From Trichaptum fuscoviolaceum (taxonomy: Eukaryota; Basidiomycota; Agaricomycetes; Hymenochaetales; Trichaptaceae), in the NCBI GenBank assembly GCA_910574455.1, contig CAJSYZ010000002.1:4613671-4677670 (forward strand): a stretch of DNA of 64,000 bases. Reading direction: 5' to 3'. The position numbers were made by a program, and so were the translations under genes. The notes beneath the pieces were generated by a model. That model was not told where the DNA came from. It did no database searches and saw only the letters and a program-made list of their open reading frames with translations. Positions 1 through 12,400 of the stretch are shown here, in pieces. Each line of letters starts with the position of its first letter. Positions within the stretch are counted from its first letter, which is position 1.

Positions 1-1227
1 GCTGAAGATATTCAAAAACTTGATGGTTCCGAACATCCGCTCCCTCGTGGAACTTTTGTGATCGGCGCAAGAAACGGAGCAAGTAGAGCCGCAACGCGTC
101 AGACGTTCAGCGAGGCGCTTCAGGGCCGTACTAATTCTCCGCGGTCGAAGGATGAAAAGGGAATCCATTGCTTTTGGATCTCGGCGGGTGAAAAGAGCGT
201 CAAGTGTACTGCAAACTTTACTGGAAACAGGGTTGGAAAGACTGAGTGGGGGAAGGGCAGGAAGGTGGAGTGCGTTGAAGTCATCAATCGTTCTGGTAAG
301 TTTATTCGAACATCCTTTAGTTTCGGAGTTGAGTTGTTTCCCCAGGTGCGCAAGCGCTCGTTGCAGTCATGGACACAAGAGAAGTTTTAGTGTATACGCT
401 TCCAGCTCTGGACCTTCTACATTCCTTTCAGCTTCCGAAGCAGCCAAACTCGTACGTCTGACTGATCTAAATCTGAATATACTACTTCCGCATTTCGGCT
501 GACTTATCTTGCGACTCCACAGTGCAATCAGTCTCGACGACACAGGTGACTATGTCGACTGGACATTCGACGAAAATATGGAGAGCGTTTGCAGGGCAAC
601 TCTTGGGACACTCTTTGCTATCCGACGAGTGTATGACGAGCCTGTTATTGATTATACGGCCGGACGGCGCGCACCTCCTGCAATGCCTCAGCCTGTGCCA
701 CTCGCTCCCATCAGTTACCTTGGGTCATGGTTCAACTTCAAAAAGAGCATCACCGGTGATGCACTTGATGCTATGCGTAAGTAGACTAAAAAGTTCAATA
801 GAAGGCTTACAAATTCATCTGCTAAACAATTACTATGTAGTCGCCGGGCCAAATCGTCCGGTACCGAAAGAAGCAACGACGTCATCCATCGTGAATGGAC
901 AATGGCAGAGTCAGCTGCAATCCCGTGCACAGGCTCTGGCGAATCAGGCGTCGAAAACGGGTGCTTCTCTCTATAATAATCTTACTTCTGCTGTGGGAGA
1001 AAGAGGGTAAGGACGAAACTACTGGGACGAGACTAGTATATTTACCATCATATAGGGAGATGCTCTCTGGGCTAGAGGAAAGCTTCCGATCTTTAGGAGA
1101 TGGTGGGAGGAAAATGATGTTTGAGGTTAGCATGGACCTGACTCTAGTGTTATGATGCTGACCAGCTGCGCAGGCGAAGAAACTTGCCACTGAGCAAACG
1201 GGGAAGAGGTGGCTAGGACTTGGATAA
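1..1227 (+). CDS. Lgl/Sro7/tomosyn-family protein, C-terminal part (5' truncated)
   Basis: Only the last 314 residues are in the window. Exons: <1-295, 346-451, 523-776, 841-1006, 1056-1125, 1174-1227; all junctions are GT-AG and keep frame. A beta-propeller-like tail (SLDDTGDYVDW) is followed by a low-complexity linker and a C-terminal stretch rich in small and polar residues that ends AKKLATEQTGKRWLGLG. This layout (WD propeller, then an R-SNARE-like tail) is that of lethal giant larvae/Sro7/tomosyn proteins, which bind plasma-membrane t-SNAREs and regulate exocytosis and polarity. The family call rests on the C-terminus only, because the propeller lies mostly outside. The next gene (-) converges on it, with 126 bp between the stop codons. 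Confidence 0.72.
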
Positions 1228-1353
1228 GATTCTATATTTATCGGCCTGCGTAATTTAGAATTGCGATATATGACATCGTGTGGTTCTTCATGCTGTATAA
1301 GCTGTTTGCTATATTCAAAGGCGTTTGTAGCACAGACAGCTATCGATGATTTC

Positions 1354-2306
1354 TCATTCCGAACTCGGGTCTGGTGGTCCAAGTCCCATTCCCGTGACGA
1401 AGTTATCACGTTCGATTTGTCGCATGAACTCGACTATTTCTCCCACCTTTTCGAATTCGATCCAACGTCTCTCCAAAGCGTGTCTGCTAGACTTGATATA
1501 TAGCCTTCCATAGCGACTTTCTAATGGCTCGATGAACCTGAGGCGCAGTGCCAGCCACTGCATTGCCTTGACATTGTCTACGAATTCTTCCACATCTGAT
1601 TGATTGCCTTCGCAGTATATGCAACCCGGATAGCCAACCTTCGCGAAACCATGTATCGAAAGATCGGAGGCCCATTTCTGCATGTTTCGACGCTTGGTGG
1701 GGGAGACCAGGTGATGAGAGGTGAACAAGGCATGATAAATGGGCTCAGCACTCGACCTCGATGACGACGAAATATCTGCGGCAAGAATTGTATTTGAAAG
1801 GCGCGACTTGGCCTTCTCGTGTAGAAGAGGAAGTATAGTTGAGGAAACAAGGTTAAACACGGGATATCTAGCAGAAATATAGGTTAGTGCATCGTCAGAT
1901 AAAGAACGGACGGCCCAACAAAGCGCCGAAGTAATATATATTACTCAGTATCTGCTCCTTGTAAATCCACCTGCGCGTCCTTTATCACCCGCTGCAGCTC
2001 CTCCTGCCCAGAGCGATTGAGCTCGTCCCCTCTGACGTAGGTCTCTGCGAAGCCACAGCCTGGGTAGCCTATCGGGAACTCTATTTCGACCCGAGCGGGG
2101 GCATTCGCAACAATTATCTGAAACCGACAGGTAGACGATGGTGGTTGAACTGAGGGGGGTGCCTTAGACGCTTCGGAAGAGGATAGTATCGCATTCTCCC
2201 ATTGCTGCCGCTCGTCCGGGGGGAGTACGAGAGACAGTTCTTCTCCAGGTAGTAGAGAGCATTGTATTATATGCAGTTCTTCAAGTTGTTTCGCAAGATT
2301 GCTCAT
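1354..2306 (-). CDS. RWD domain + DUF1115 protein (RWDD2 family)
   Basis: Two exons, 2306-1945 and 1867-1354, giving 291 aa. The 77-nt intron has donor GTAATA, branch CACTAAC and acceptor CTAG. The N-terminal third (LAKQLEELHIIQCSLLPGEE ... IEFPIGYPG) is a RWD fold with the characteristic YPG turn. The second half has a DUF1115 pattern (SHHLVSPTKRRNMQKWASDL ... GFAKVGYPGCIYCEG). This order matches the RWDD2A/B family, whose biochemical role is not established. I started at MSNLAKQL because it begins the helix of the RWD domain; an in-frame Met 14 codons upstream (2348) is also possible. It is divergent from the gene at 2634, so the roughly 300 bp between them may serve both. Confidence 0.8.
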
Positions 2307-2549
2307 CGCTGGCTCTTCCACAAATAGGTCACGGTCTTGCCTTGGCAAAGTCCTATTAGGTGGCTCTTCGTTGGAGTTTGCTGTGACCTCCTTCAGACTC
2401 CGACTCCAAAGAAAGAAAACCTTATCTCCAAATCGGGTAATTCAATGATCGACACTAACGATCATCGCCGCATTTATACGCTACGTCGTCATCACTTTTG
2501 TCATAGTGGACGTAGGTCTCCCCTTCCCTCTCGCTCATTGATTTCTGCC

Positions 2550-2556
2550 TATAAAA
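2550..2556 (+). promoter_or_regulatory. TATA-like box upstream of the DUF2358 gene
   Basis: TATAAAA lies 78 bp before the ATG at 2634, followed by a pyrimidine-rich stretch (about 2585-2632). This is a plausible core promoter for a fungal gene. It is seen in the sequence only; its function is inferred. Confidence 0.35.
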
Positions 2557-2633
2557 CGATCAAAAAATACATCTCACGAACAAACCTCTTCTTTCCCCCT
2601 CACCTACCCACCCTCTTATTTTGTCGACTTTTT

Positions 2634-3514
2634 ATGTCTGCTATCGTGCTAAGTCCTCGTGCCATAGCCACCCGAAGAATAGTCCCAGCCTCTCCGAAAC
2701 TACGCAGGATTATGTCAGCCGCGAACAAGCCCAACGCCTCCGGTCTCACCCCTGAGCATTCTAAAGCTCTCCCCGAGAGACCTGCCGAAGAGGCCGAGAT
2801 GAAGATTATATCCGCAATTAAGGAGGTGAGCATATATCCGACTCGGAGACCGGTCCTCTTCAACGTCTTGTGCGTTTTCTGAATCTGTCTTGCAACAGCT
2901 GTATAGCTGTAGGCCTACGGAGGTGAGCAAATACATTTGCGCTCATTGGGCAGACCCTTAAATATTTCATAGACAACATATGAAGTTTACGCAAAGGAAG
3001 CGGATTTCCAGGATCCCATCGGCATTGCAGAAGGCTCTGATTCGATTCGTGCTCAATTCAACGCTCTGGCAAAGGTACTGTGGTATATACTCAATCCTAG
3101 AGAGTTTGCTGATGTTATAGATATTCTCGCTTGAAGCTCTTTCCCCGCGCAGACATTCCCAAGTTCAGAATCCTGAAAAACCCTGACAATATTCCATCGG
3201 ACACAATACTCATCGACCAAGATGTTGCTTATTATCGTGACCCATCTTCATCCTCACCAACCAAGGCATGTCCAGTCCTTTACAGTTCTTCTATAATTAT
3301 TACTGAATTCAAATTTTGATAGACTCTTAATTCGCTCCTTACTATCAAAACGAACGAGGATAAGCAAATTGTACATCACATAGAAGAGTGGAACCACAAA
3401 CGTGATTCAACAAAGGATGATGGGTTTTTCGGATTGTTGAATGAGCAGCGCAGGAAGATTACTGCCGCTATTACTGATACGTTAACCAGTAAAGAACCTC
3501 CAAAGAAAGATTGA
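2634..3514 (+). CDS. DUF2358 (NTF2-like) protein, probably mitochondrial
   Basis: Exons 2634-2825, 2899-2922 (24 nt), 2973-3074, 3137-3265 and 3323-3514 give 212 aa. The first ~30 residues are rich in Arg and Ala with no acidic residues, like a mitochondrial presequence; an internal Met at 2712 could give a shorter form. The core (VYAKEADFQDPIGIAEG, NALAKLFPRADIPKFRIL, TILIDQDVAYYRD) resembles the DUF2358 fold, an NTF2-like alpha+beta domain of unknown function. The last intron needs a GC donor (AAG/GCATGT) to keep frame; no GT alternative works. The C-terminus is a charged helix (EEWNHKRD ... LTSKEPPKKD). No catalytic residues can be named with confidence. Confidence 0.75.
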
Positions 3515-3812
3515 TCAGACTTACAATTACTAGTAGACTATTTTGTAGAAGTACTCATGGAATTGATAATCATGTACATTAGTTTATGGGATGCATGAGG
3601 CACAGGATTCGGACACAAACCAGGTTGCACTCTTTTCTATAAGTAACCTTCGGAAATGTAATTAGACAACATGCTGCTATTCGAGAAATAGAATACATAA
3701 TGACAAGGCGAAGCGCTGGAAACAGAGGAAAACAGAGAAAAGCCATGAAGACCACACGTTTTTGATTTGAGGTGAGGTGTAACAAAGGGCATTCTGTAAG
3801 ACGTCTAAAACA

Positions 3813-4863
3813 TCAGTACCTGCGGTCATAACCCCTATCGTAATCCCTGTAACGGTCTCTGTCATAGTCCCTGTACTCCCAGGATCTCGATTCAGCTCGC
3901 GCAACCACCAGAAAAGAAAAGAAAAATCTCCTCTACCTCCTATCATCATACCGCCTGTCGTCCCTGTAACGGTCGCGGTCATCGTAACGTCCACCGCCAC
4001 GGTAATCATCACCACGACCACCACGATAGTCATCACCCCGACCTCCACGATAGTCGTCACCCCGCCCACCTCGACGATCGTAATCACCACGGTACCTATT
4101 GTCATATGGCCGAGGATCGTACGGACGCTCATCTTAATTAATCATACTTAAGATGATAACTATTATAAAGAAGTAGTTATGACATACGCTCATGACGCTT
4201 TGGCGGCCCATAGTATCTTCCTGGAGTAGGTGTTCTAGCGCGAGCGCGTCTTGCCTTAAATAGTTGTCAACAAAACAGGAAAAAAGTAGAGAGGTCTATT
4301 AGACAACCTTCTCGACGTTCATCGTCTTTCCAAACAGCTCCGTGGCATTCAGTGCAGTGATGGCCGCATCTGCCTCTTCCGGGGTTTCCATAGTGACGAA
4401 GCCAAAACCACGAGACTCTCTGGTGTGCGGATCATGCATAATCTGCACCTTTTGAACCTGTAGTGTACACCAATTTGTTTCACTAGTTAGATGAAAAAAA
4501 ACCAAGTTTACTCACGCGTCCAACTTTCGAGAATGCAGCCTCAAGGTCACGAGTATCGACCTTGACGCTCAAACCCGAAACATGCAGATTATTGCCTGGG
4601 TTAGCGGCTTGTGGATTGCCACGTCTACGAGAGTAAGAAAAGTCAGAGCGGTAAGTGAGATAAAAGCATCAAAGGTACCCTCTATCATTACCCTCCCTTG
4701 CAACAGGGCTGCGAGACCTTGATCTCCTCTCAGGAGCATCGCCCGCAGGCCTGCCACCGCCCGGCGAGTAGCTTGTGTCCTCACCTGCAGCATGGCCATT
4801 GCCGTTGCCCATTGAAACATCCGCAGTAGGGATACTAATGCCGCTGACCGCACTTGGCGCCAT
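3813..4863 (-). CDS. Transformer-2-like RRM RNA-binding protein with RGG/DDY tail
   Basis: Six exons: 4863-4679, 4624-4516, 4457-4308, 4254-4188, 4132-3937, 3885-3813; 259 aa. A short RS segment (RRSRSRSPVAREG) precedes one RRM with RNP2 (NLHVSGLS) and RNP1 (RGFGFVTM). After the RRM comes an Arg-rich linker (RRARARTPTPGRYYGPPKRH), then repeated R-G-G-R-G-D-D-Y units and D-R-Y-R repeats. RS plus RRM plus the TPTPG linker is the Tra2 pattern, which points to nuclear pre-mRNA splicing regulation. If the last 51-nt intron is retained, translation stops at once after DDRR, so retention would remove only the terminal YRD/YDR tail. The donor at 4307 (GTTGTC) is weak. Confidence 0.82.
3975..4085 (-). 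repeat. In-frame tandem repeat encoding R-G-G-R-G-D-D-Y units
   Basis: About 24-nt units with slight drift encode three successive RGGRGDDY blocks of the Tra2-like protein. The unit is visible on the + strand as repeated 'gtcatcaccccgacctccacgata' variants. It could vary in copy number between strains. Confidence 0.6.
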
Positions 4864-5764
4864 ATCTTGAGTTTGCCAGGCTGAGTAAAGGACATGAAGG
4901 ATGGTCGGTTAGAACGTGGGATTTCGATGAAGATGATGGAACAGCGGTGGGATACAGGAGGTTGGAACCACTTTCGAATGCAACGCGGCGCATATTGAAG
5001 ATGATACCGACGGGACGGAAGAAACGACAGAAACGAAGGTGGAATGGTGAAGTAGGTGGAAATGAGGAGTGATGTGACAGTCGGTGTTGAACCAAGTACC
5101 AGAAATGTTCGAGATTTATTTCCACAATACTTCACCGTATATCCAACAGGGCTGCTACCGGCCTTTAGCCAGCAATGCGAGAAGCCCCACGCTGGAGTCT
5201 AAAGCGATGTAAAGCGCTTTATTGGATGACATGAATGCCAGGCGCGAAAATTGATTATTTTTCGATACTGAAGGCTGGCAACAACACGAGTGCAATGAGG
5301 GCGGCACGTTGGAGAAGAGAATGTGATGCGGTCGCCGACGTCGGTCGATGCTGGATGCTGAGAAACGTACCGTCTTCCATGTTGAACCGAGTTACACGCT
5401 GAGCACGTCGGATGATGGTGGTCACTGTTGAACTTCAGAAACGCGCGGCTACCTATTTAGTACAGACTTGTCACTGCGTTCCGTCAACTTTCCCATGGAC
5501 ATGTTATTTCTTGTAATTATCTGATTTTTTGCTCGAGGGAATACTGGAAATATCATGAAAGCATTTACTTGACAGCAACGACCGACTAGCTTTGTTCCGA
5601 GATACGAATAGTAGAGTATGTTCAAGATCAGCAGAGGAGGTCAACTCACACGGTCTTCTCCGTCCAGGCCAAATAACCGTAAATATATCCCATTCACCCG
5701 GGATAACATCGTGTTGCGTTCGATATTCAACGCTTCCACCCGTTTCCTCATTTCTCTGCCCACA
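4864..5764. other. Divergent intergenic region between the Tra2-like gene and COX6
   Basis: No gene is supported in these ~900 bp. Open frames here lack family signal, and several are continuations of the Tra2-like 5' region. It probably holds two promoters and 5' UTRs. A short inverted motif (AAAGCGATGTAAAGCGCTTT, about 5201-5220) is visible but unexplained. Confidence 0.4.
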
Positions 5765-6230
5765 ATGAGCGCCCGCCTCATCCTCAACGTCGCTCGCGCA
5801 GCGCGCCCTCTCCAAATGCGCACTGCCCCCATTGCATTTGCGCGCCAGATGTCGAGCGCACATCACCAGGAAACATTCGAGTCCTTCACAAGCCGATACG
5901 AGTCGTTTTTCCAGTCTGTCCAGGACCTCTTCGAGCTCCAGCGCGGGCTCAACAACTGCTTCGCGCACGATCTCGTCCCTGCACCTTCTGTCATCGAAGC
6001 TGCTCTTCGTGCGGCTCGTCGCGTGGATGATTATGCAACTGCGGTCCGGATTTTCGAGGGCGTGAAGGAGAAGGTGGAAAACAAGACCCAGTATGAGGCT
6101 TATCTCAATGAGCTGAAGGGCGTACGAGAGGAACTTGGTAAGATGTCGAGCGGTTGAAATTTTGGTGTGGCTTGCCTCATGACTCTACTTAGGTATCAGC
6201 ACGAAGGAAGAGCTCTATCCTTCCTCTTAA
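5765..6230 (+). CDS. COX6: Cytochrome c oxidase subunit VI (COX6 / mammalian COX5A)
   Basis: Two exons, 5765-6137 and 6193-6230; 136 aa. The first ~34 residues form an Arg-rich amphipathic presequence (MSARLILNVARAARPLQMR). The mature part, starting near SAHHQETFESFTSRYESFF, has the all-helical COX6 signature with ALRAARRVDDYATAVRIFEG and the C-terminus GISTKEELYPSS. That end is reached only by splicing the 55-nt intron; unspliced reading would end in KMSSG. COX6 is a nuclear-encoded matrix-side subunit of respiratory complex IV. An in-frame Met 49 codons upstream (near 5618) would hide the presequence, so I rejected it as start. Confidence 0.93.
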
Positions 6231-6529
6231 AATCCATGACATCGCAATAGGTATGTGTTACCTCTTGCACCTGGTAGCCTTCGCACATTTGCTCACTCTG
6301 GCCAATAGAGCTATCGCTTTACAACTTTAACTAAATAAAACTTCTAATTAATGCTTCTACAAGACAATGAAAACAGCTTGACGAATATTACAACAGTGAT
6401 GAATATTGGTACGTATACATATGATGCGAGATCTTCAATAAACTTTGTATCCGTGAAGACTTCTATTGCCTACCGGTATACAAGTGTGACATTGAGTTCG
6501 TAGAAGTTCTGTTGAGGTCAAGTAAATCA

Positions 6530-8688
6530 TTATCTCAATAATACTGTAAAATTTTCTGATTTTAACTCACAACCATCCTTGCCCATTACTAAAGTGATCA
6601 GCACGTAGCCATTGGCGACCAGAACTAATAGCCAGATCAGATAACCGAGGATCATGACAGGTTTACTATTGCTGAAGTCAATGAAGTCAACATCTTTGCT
6701 AGTCTTAGGCTCCCCCTGACGTTCGCTCGGATCGACCTTTACGCGCATCAGCTTGGACGAAGACGTGATCCAGACTAAAGGAAACGCGGCAAAGGGAAGC
6801 ACGAATGATAGGATGACTTGAGAAGCCACCAGAAGCGTATTCAGGCCTTGTCGACCCATGATAGCTGCGACTAACAAAGCCGGAATTAGGCCAATTAGTC
6901 TCGTAAGTAAGCGGCGGAGAACCGGCTAAGGAAAAATTAGCTTTGGATATCTGACTCTTAACCATATGGGGTTGACGTACCGAAATGTGCCAACGAAGGA
7001 AGCCCTCGGAGACTACCTGCCCTGCCAAAGTTGCTGTTATACCCGCACTTTCCCCGGCACAAAGAAGGGCTAATGCGAAGAGAATTGCTGCACCTGTATC
7101 ACGTACAATCAGGCCGAGCATTAGAAATATCAAGCAATGTCATGCTTACCAGAGCCAACTCGTCTTTTGATGAGATTATGAGCTCTGAATAGGTCAGCTG
7201 GATTGCCAGCGCCATCTATATCCTTGGGACTGTAGTAAAAGACAGCGCTCGCGAGAATCAAAATTCTGTCGAATCAATAATGAGCTTCGTTTCAACCTAT
7301 AGACTGAAAATATATCTTACAATGAGTTGATGGCCACCGCGAACCCCAGAAGGCTGACGACAATGTCCGTAATTCCGTGTCTCAGGTGCGCGCGGACAAA
7401 GGACAGTGATTTATTCTCCCAATTTGCATGTCCACCAATTCCGTCTGGTCGGGCAGCATCGTCCATTTGGCTAAGCTTCCATGAACGAAAGACAGATCGA
7501 AAGCTCTTGTACGCTATAGCGAAGGACTTGAGAGGCGACTTCGTTCTCCTTGCACTAGATGAATGAACTGGTAATGTCGCCTCAGAATCGATGCTATCGG
7601 TGCTTGAATTCGTTTGCTTTTGTGCTTCGGAAACTCGGTCCTGCGTGGCCAGAGAAGACCCTAGAAACAATCCGTGTGGCATAACGGTAGCTCCGATAAT
7701 TCCAATTGCTAAGGTAAAATATATGCATTTCAGAGTATTGCAAATCGTCAGTAAACAGGACAACTTACATGTATATAATGCGCCCGGTCTAACGAGTGTC
7801 GATGACGGCAAGAAACCGTCAAATGCATTACCCCAATTGGGCGTGACCTGGGCAATGACGACTGCTAGACAAATGAAAACTGCGGCTACCAGGACACCAA
7901 TAACGAGCTCGAATACTCTCTGAGGGCGCCCGCGGGTAGGGTCGCAAAAAGCTAGCATCAAGAAGATGTCGGAGGTGGTAATGAGAACCCCGGCCCATAA
8001 CGGCAAAGATGGAAAGAGAAGTGAAAGAGCTGTTGCAGAACCAAGAAGCTCGGCTAAATCGGTGCTTATTATGGCGATTTCGCAGAGGATATAGAGTGGA
8101 TATAACAGTGCCCAGCGGTAAAAGAGTTTGTGTTTTGGTCGGTCATAGAGCAGAAGTCGGCAGTGCGAAGCAAGATCTGCATTTGCGGGAGGTCAGCTTT
8201 TCTTTGTACTTTTAAAAAAATTATGAACGAACCAAGGCCAGTAACACATCCTAACCTGCTGGCCATTGCCTATGAGAAGCAAATTCAGCTACAATCACAT
8301 TTTAAATTTGGTGCGACACAAGGACCCACTTGAAACACAACCGCCATTATGCCAGACAGCAGCACAACAAATAACAGCTTATATCCGAATTCTGAGCCTG
8401 CCTGAAGATCAACGCTCCAGTTTCCACTGTATATGCAATGTGTTTTTGGTGTCAGTGCAAGCCCACATGACATTAGATTTTAAGCACATACGGATCAAAG
8501 TATGCCACTGCACAGATCGCACCCAAACCTGTGTGCTTCTTCAGATGGTGAACCGTCGTGCTTGTCCATCGCTTTAAACGACGATCTTTTCTACGTAGCT
8601 CCGAGTCGCAAACTCTCTGTTCCGTCTCAGAGTCAGAGACATCGGAGAGTGCTTTCTCCACTTGAGAGGAATTGAGGGGAGACGACAT
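6530..8688 (-). CDS. NRAMP-family divalent metal transporter
   Basis: Eight exons: 8688-8492, 8426-8330, 8269-8233, 8176-7769, 7708-7321, 7265-7150, 7093-6981, 6925-6530; 583 aa. The two metal-site motifs of the family are visible: D-P-G-N in TM1 (the Pro codon is split by the first intron) and M-P-H in TM6 ([13 protein letters not shown]). About eleven hydrophobic segments follow the NRAMP order. A long polar loop (~90 residues, Ser/Thr- and Lys-rich, after LATQDRVSE) sits where fungal Smf proteins have a variable cytosolic loop. The likely role is proton-coupled uptake of Mn/Fe at the plasma membrane, endosome or vacuole. An in-frame Met at 8805 would add 39 residues. The last codons ([16 protein letters not shown]) may be altered by an unresolved 3' intron. 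Confidence 0.92.
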
Positions 8689-8805
8689 GAGGGGGGGACG
8701 GGGAGGCGACGGTGAAGATGTGCATGGAAGGCGAGTATAAGTGACAAAGGATGAAACCAAGGGTACGGGCAAGCCAGAAGGACGGGACGCTGCTACGCTC
8801 CTCAT

Positions 8806-9423
8806 CTAGCTCACCCTCCGAATCACAATCCTTACCATTGCCTATTTCGGAATTCGGAAATTCCACATGGAATCTGTCCCCCGATGCCCTTATTTAGGCT
8901 CAGCCCACCGACGCCATCCTGCTAATTTCGTTCCGTAAGTTTAGACACCCAGAAGCCTCTTGTCAGCTTCTCGAGCAAGCGCAAGGATTTATGTCTGAAA
9001 CATAGCAAATAGTGAGACTCGGAAGGAGATGAAAGTGGTCGGAGCATGATTTCGTCGATGCCGACTCTTCCCGATACTAGCATTCCGTGAAGTGGAACAC
9101 ACTGGTTCCGAATATGCCTCGTCATAATCAAAAGACATACATACAATATGAGCAGAATGCTGGAAATAAATTAGTATAGTAGTTGTTGGTCTGCGAAACG
9201 AGTTATGCAATGCATGCAGGATGAGGGAAGATAATGAATGAAGACTGATAAAGATGAAAATTGGTAGGAGGACCGAAAGAAAGGAATGTTCATTTGGACC
9301 TCATCTCTGGATACCCTCTAAATGCCGGTCTACCTCATTTCCGCGTGGCAAAGCGAGATGCCCGAGCTTTTTTGAAGAGGACATCAGACACATGATCACA
9401 TGAACAAACACGCACACAATACA
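8806..9423. other. Intergenic region between NRAMP and UTP14
   Basis: About 620 bp without a supported gene. It must contain the NRAMP promoter and the UTP14 3' UTR (both genes are on the minus strand). Short open frames have no recognisable content. Confidence 0.4.
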
Positions 9424-12400
9424 CTATAGCACTTTTTCCAATGGATCAATGATAGTACCCATCTAACATTATCATAGTCAGTAGACAATCGCGAAATTTT
9501 TGTCTTTTACTTACCTTTTTAACAATTTTCGGCAAAGTCCCTCTCTGGAAGCCAAGGCGCGTATTCCATTCGCTTCCCAAAGGCGTATCCATGCTCGCCT
9601 CGTATTGCGCTTTGCTCGTGTAAGGGTATGGAAGGTCCTTCGTGGCGAATTTCGCCGCCTTTTTATCCCTCTTCTCTGAGATGATAACGTGCGCCTTGCC
9701 ATAATCCGCTCGAGACTTGGGGTCAATACCGGCAACTTTTTTGATGAGGTTCGGCTTTTTCGGCGCTTTCTTAGTTCCACTGCCACCCCATGAACCCTGT
9801 CAGACAGAAATACTATGAGTTCTAATGTCAAGGATCCGATAGAATATCTATGTACCCAGCCTGGCAGAGTTGTGTCCACTTCTTTTGGCGCGTCAGACTC
9901 CATCTCTCTTCGCTTCGCTTCTTCAAATTGCTGCAGACATGGTGGGATTAGAAGTGCTCCGAGATGACAGATTTGGATGCATACCCGGACAACATTGTCA
10001 CCTGCGAACGCCCGCGCAACTAGTTCTCTCTGCTCGAAAGCTTTCGGTCCCTTTCGCGTTTTGTTTAAAGCAGCTTCCTGTTCATCGAGTTCGCTATTCT
10101 CCTCCGATGAATCGTCGTCCACAGGGAGCGCCTCTTTGTCTTTTCTAATGTTCTTCTTTTTCTTCTTCTTGTTCCTCCCGTTCTGCACTACAGCCGATTC
10201 CTTCTTCAGGACTAATGCATCCTGAGTCGTTATCTCCAGAGTAGCATCATCCACTTCCTTCTCTTGCGTACCCGCAGCCTTCGCCATCTGCTTCTTCAGC
10301 GTCATCTTAGATTTTTGGGAAAGAGAACTATCTTTTCCCAGAACGACCTCATTATTTCGCTTCGCGACTTTGGAAGACGGCGTATCAGAAATAGATAGCC
10401 ATGGATTTTCCTGAGCGGCATTCTTTGTGGAAGGAGGAGGTGGGGATAGATCGGCTCCATCGTGGATGCTGAGCTCGTTAACCGGCGACATAATTGAATC
10501 GTGTGATTTCATCGTAGAGGTCTCAGAAATAGCAGATGGAGGAGGGGGAGGGGGGCGCATGACTTTTCCATTCGTTTGTACCTGCAACAAGAGCAGGGGG
10601 ATTAGCCCCTACCAATCAACTGTAAAAATGAAATACATACTTGAGGACCCGGACGAAATACCATCCGTCCATTAACGCGCTCTACGGGTACTAACGCATC
10701 ATCTTGCGCATTGACGGTTCCTTCATCATCACTCTCCGGCATCACGCCCATTTCCTTCGTGAAGTCATCGATCATCTTGTTTGCCTCGCGGTTCTGGCGT
10801 GCGGCAGCGTCCTTCATGAATTTCATCTGAAAGACGCTCTTCGAATTTAAGCCGTTCGAAAGATCGTCATCGCCTTCAGCACCCTCTTCACGAAGTTTCT
10901 GAAGCTCCTCGAAAGCACTGGACTTGATCTTGATGATACCCTCCTCGCCATTTAGCTCCTCATCTGAGCTGTCCTCGCCTTCATCTTCGCTTCCACTAGC
11001 CTGGCCCTGTATCCTTCTCCGAAGCCGCTCGCCACGATCCAACATCTCAGAGATGTCTCGTCTCTGATCCTCGTCTAGGTCTTTCCGTCCCTTCATTGCT
11101 TTCGCCCACTTTCCCGTATTTTTGTGCTTGAGTGTAGCTCTCTCTCTTGCACGCTCGATTTCAGCCTTTATTCGAGCCTCTTCGTCGTCTAGCTCATCAT
11201 CAGCCCCTGCATCTAACTTTGCCATGAGTTTCTCCTTTGCCTTTTTCTGAATACGGCGATATGCTTTGCTTTTTATCTTGCTAACGCGCTTTGCCTTTAC
11301 CTCGGCACGGAAAGTTAGTTCACGCATTTTGCGGAGTTCTGCGCGACGTTCGGCAATTTCGTCCACAGTCAGATCCTTCATCATTAGCTCCTCCGTCTTC
11401 GCTATGTCTTCCTCACGGAGCTTAGCTGACTTCAACAATTTGTCTATGGAACTCTCAAGTTCTGTAGTAGGCTAAACCGGAAACATTAGTTCTAGTACTA
11501 GCCGTCGGAGATAAGATATGCAAAAATACCTTGAATTTTGCCGAAAGCTCAAGGTTGGACGTCTTAAGAGGTTTCGGGGCTTGCAAGGGGAAACTAAGAT
11601 GTTCTGCCTTGAACATTACAAATGTCAGGGCAGCGAAAAACCAATAGTGTATGAAAATAAAATGTACCTCACGAATCCTCTTCATAGTCTCACTCCATTT
11701 ATCCACTTCCTCCTTCGTTTGCTCATACGCTGCAGCACGATCAAGTTTCTCCTGAGTTCGAACTGGAAGCGGAGCAGGTAACGGCTGGTTTTTGGGATTC
11801 GAAGAGGCGGCAAGGGGCTTGAGTGACTTCTTAAGGCTCGACAGTGTTTCTTGCTTCGACGCTAGTGGCGCAAGTAGGTCGTCTACGCTGAGTTTCGATG
11901 CCGCTGGAATAGATATTGAGTACCGTGCAGTGGCATTAATGATAGGACGGTAACTTACCAGATGCCTTCGCGCCAAATTCGCTTTCAATACCCGCCCCGG
12001 CAATGTCTTTAGCTTGTCGTTTCTTCTTCTTAGGCAGTAAACGGCCGGCATCAGCAGTTTCACTATCTTCATCAACCGCTTTACGCTTCGATCCGGTTTC
12101 TAATCCTGAGACAAGTTTGTCCAGCTTGTCCAGAGCGGAATGATTTGCGTTATCAGATTCATCGCCCGAGATGGCGATATCCTCATCACTCTCCATGTCC
12201 TCTTGCTCATCACTGTCCTCGTCCACATTGTCCTCTTCCTCGTCTTCGTCTTCTTTAGCTTCTTCTACTGCGACGCGGAGCGGTGGAGGATCCTTGCGCT
12301 TCTCCCCTAGCTCGAGCTCCTTTGCTGGTGGGTTTTCATCTCCGAAGTCCGGTTCTCCTCTACCATCCAGCACATCTAGCACATCGATGAATTCATCATC

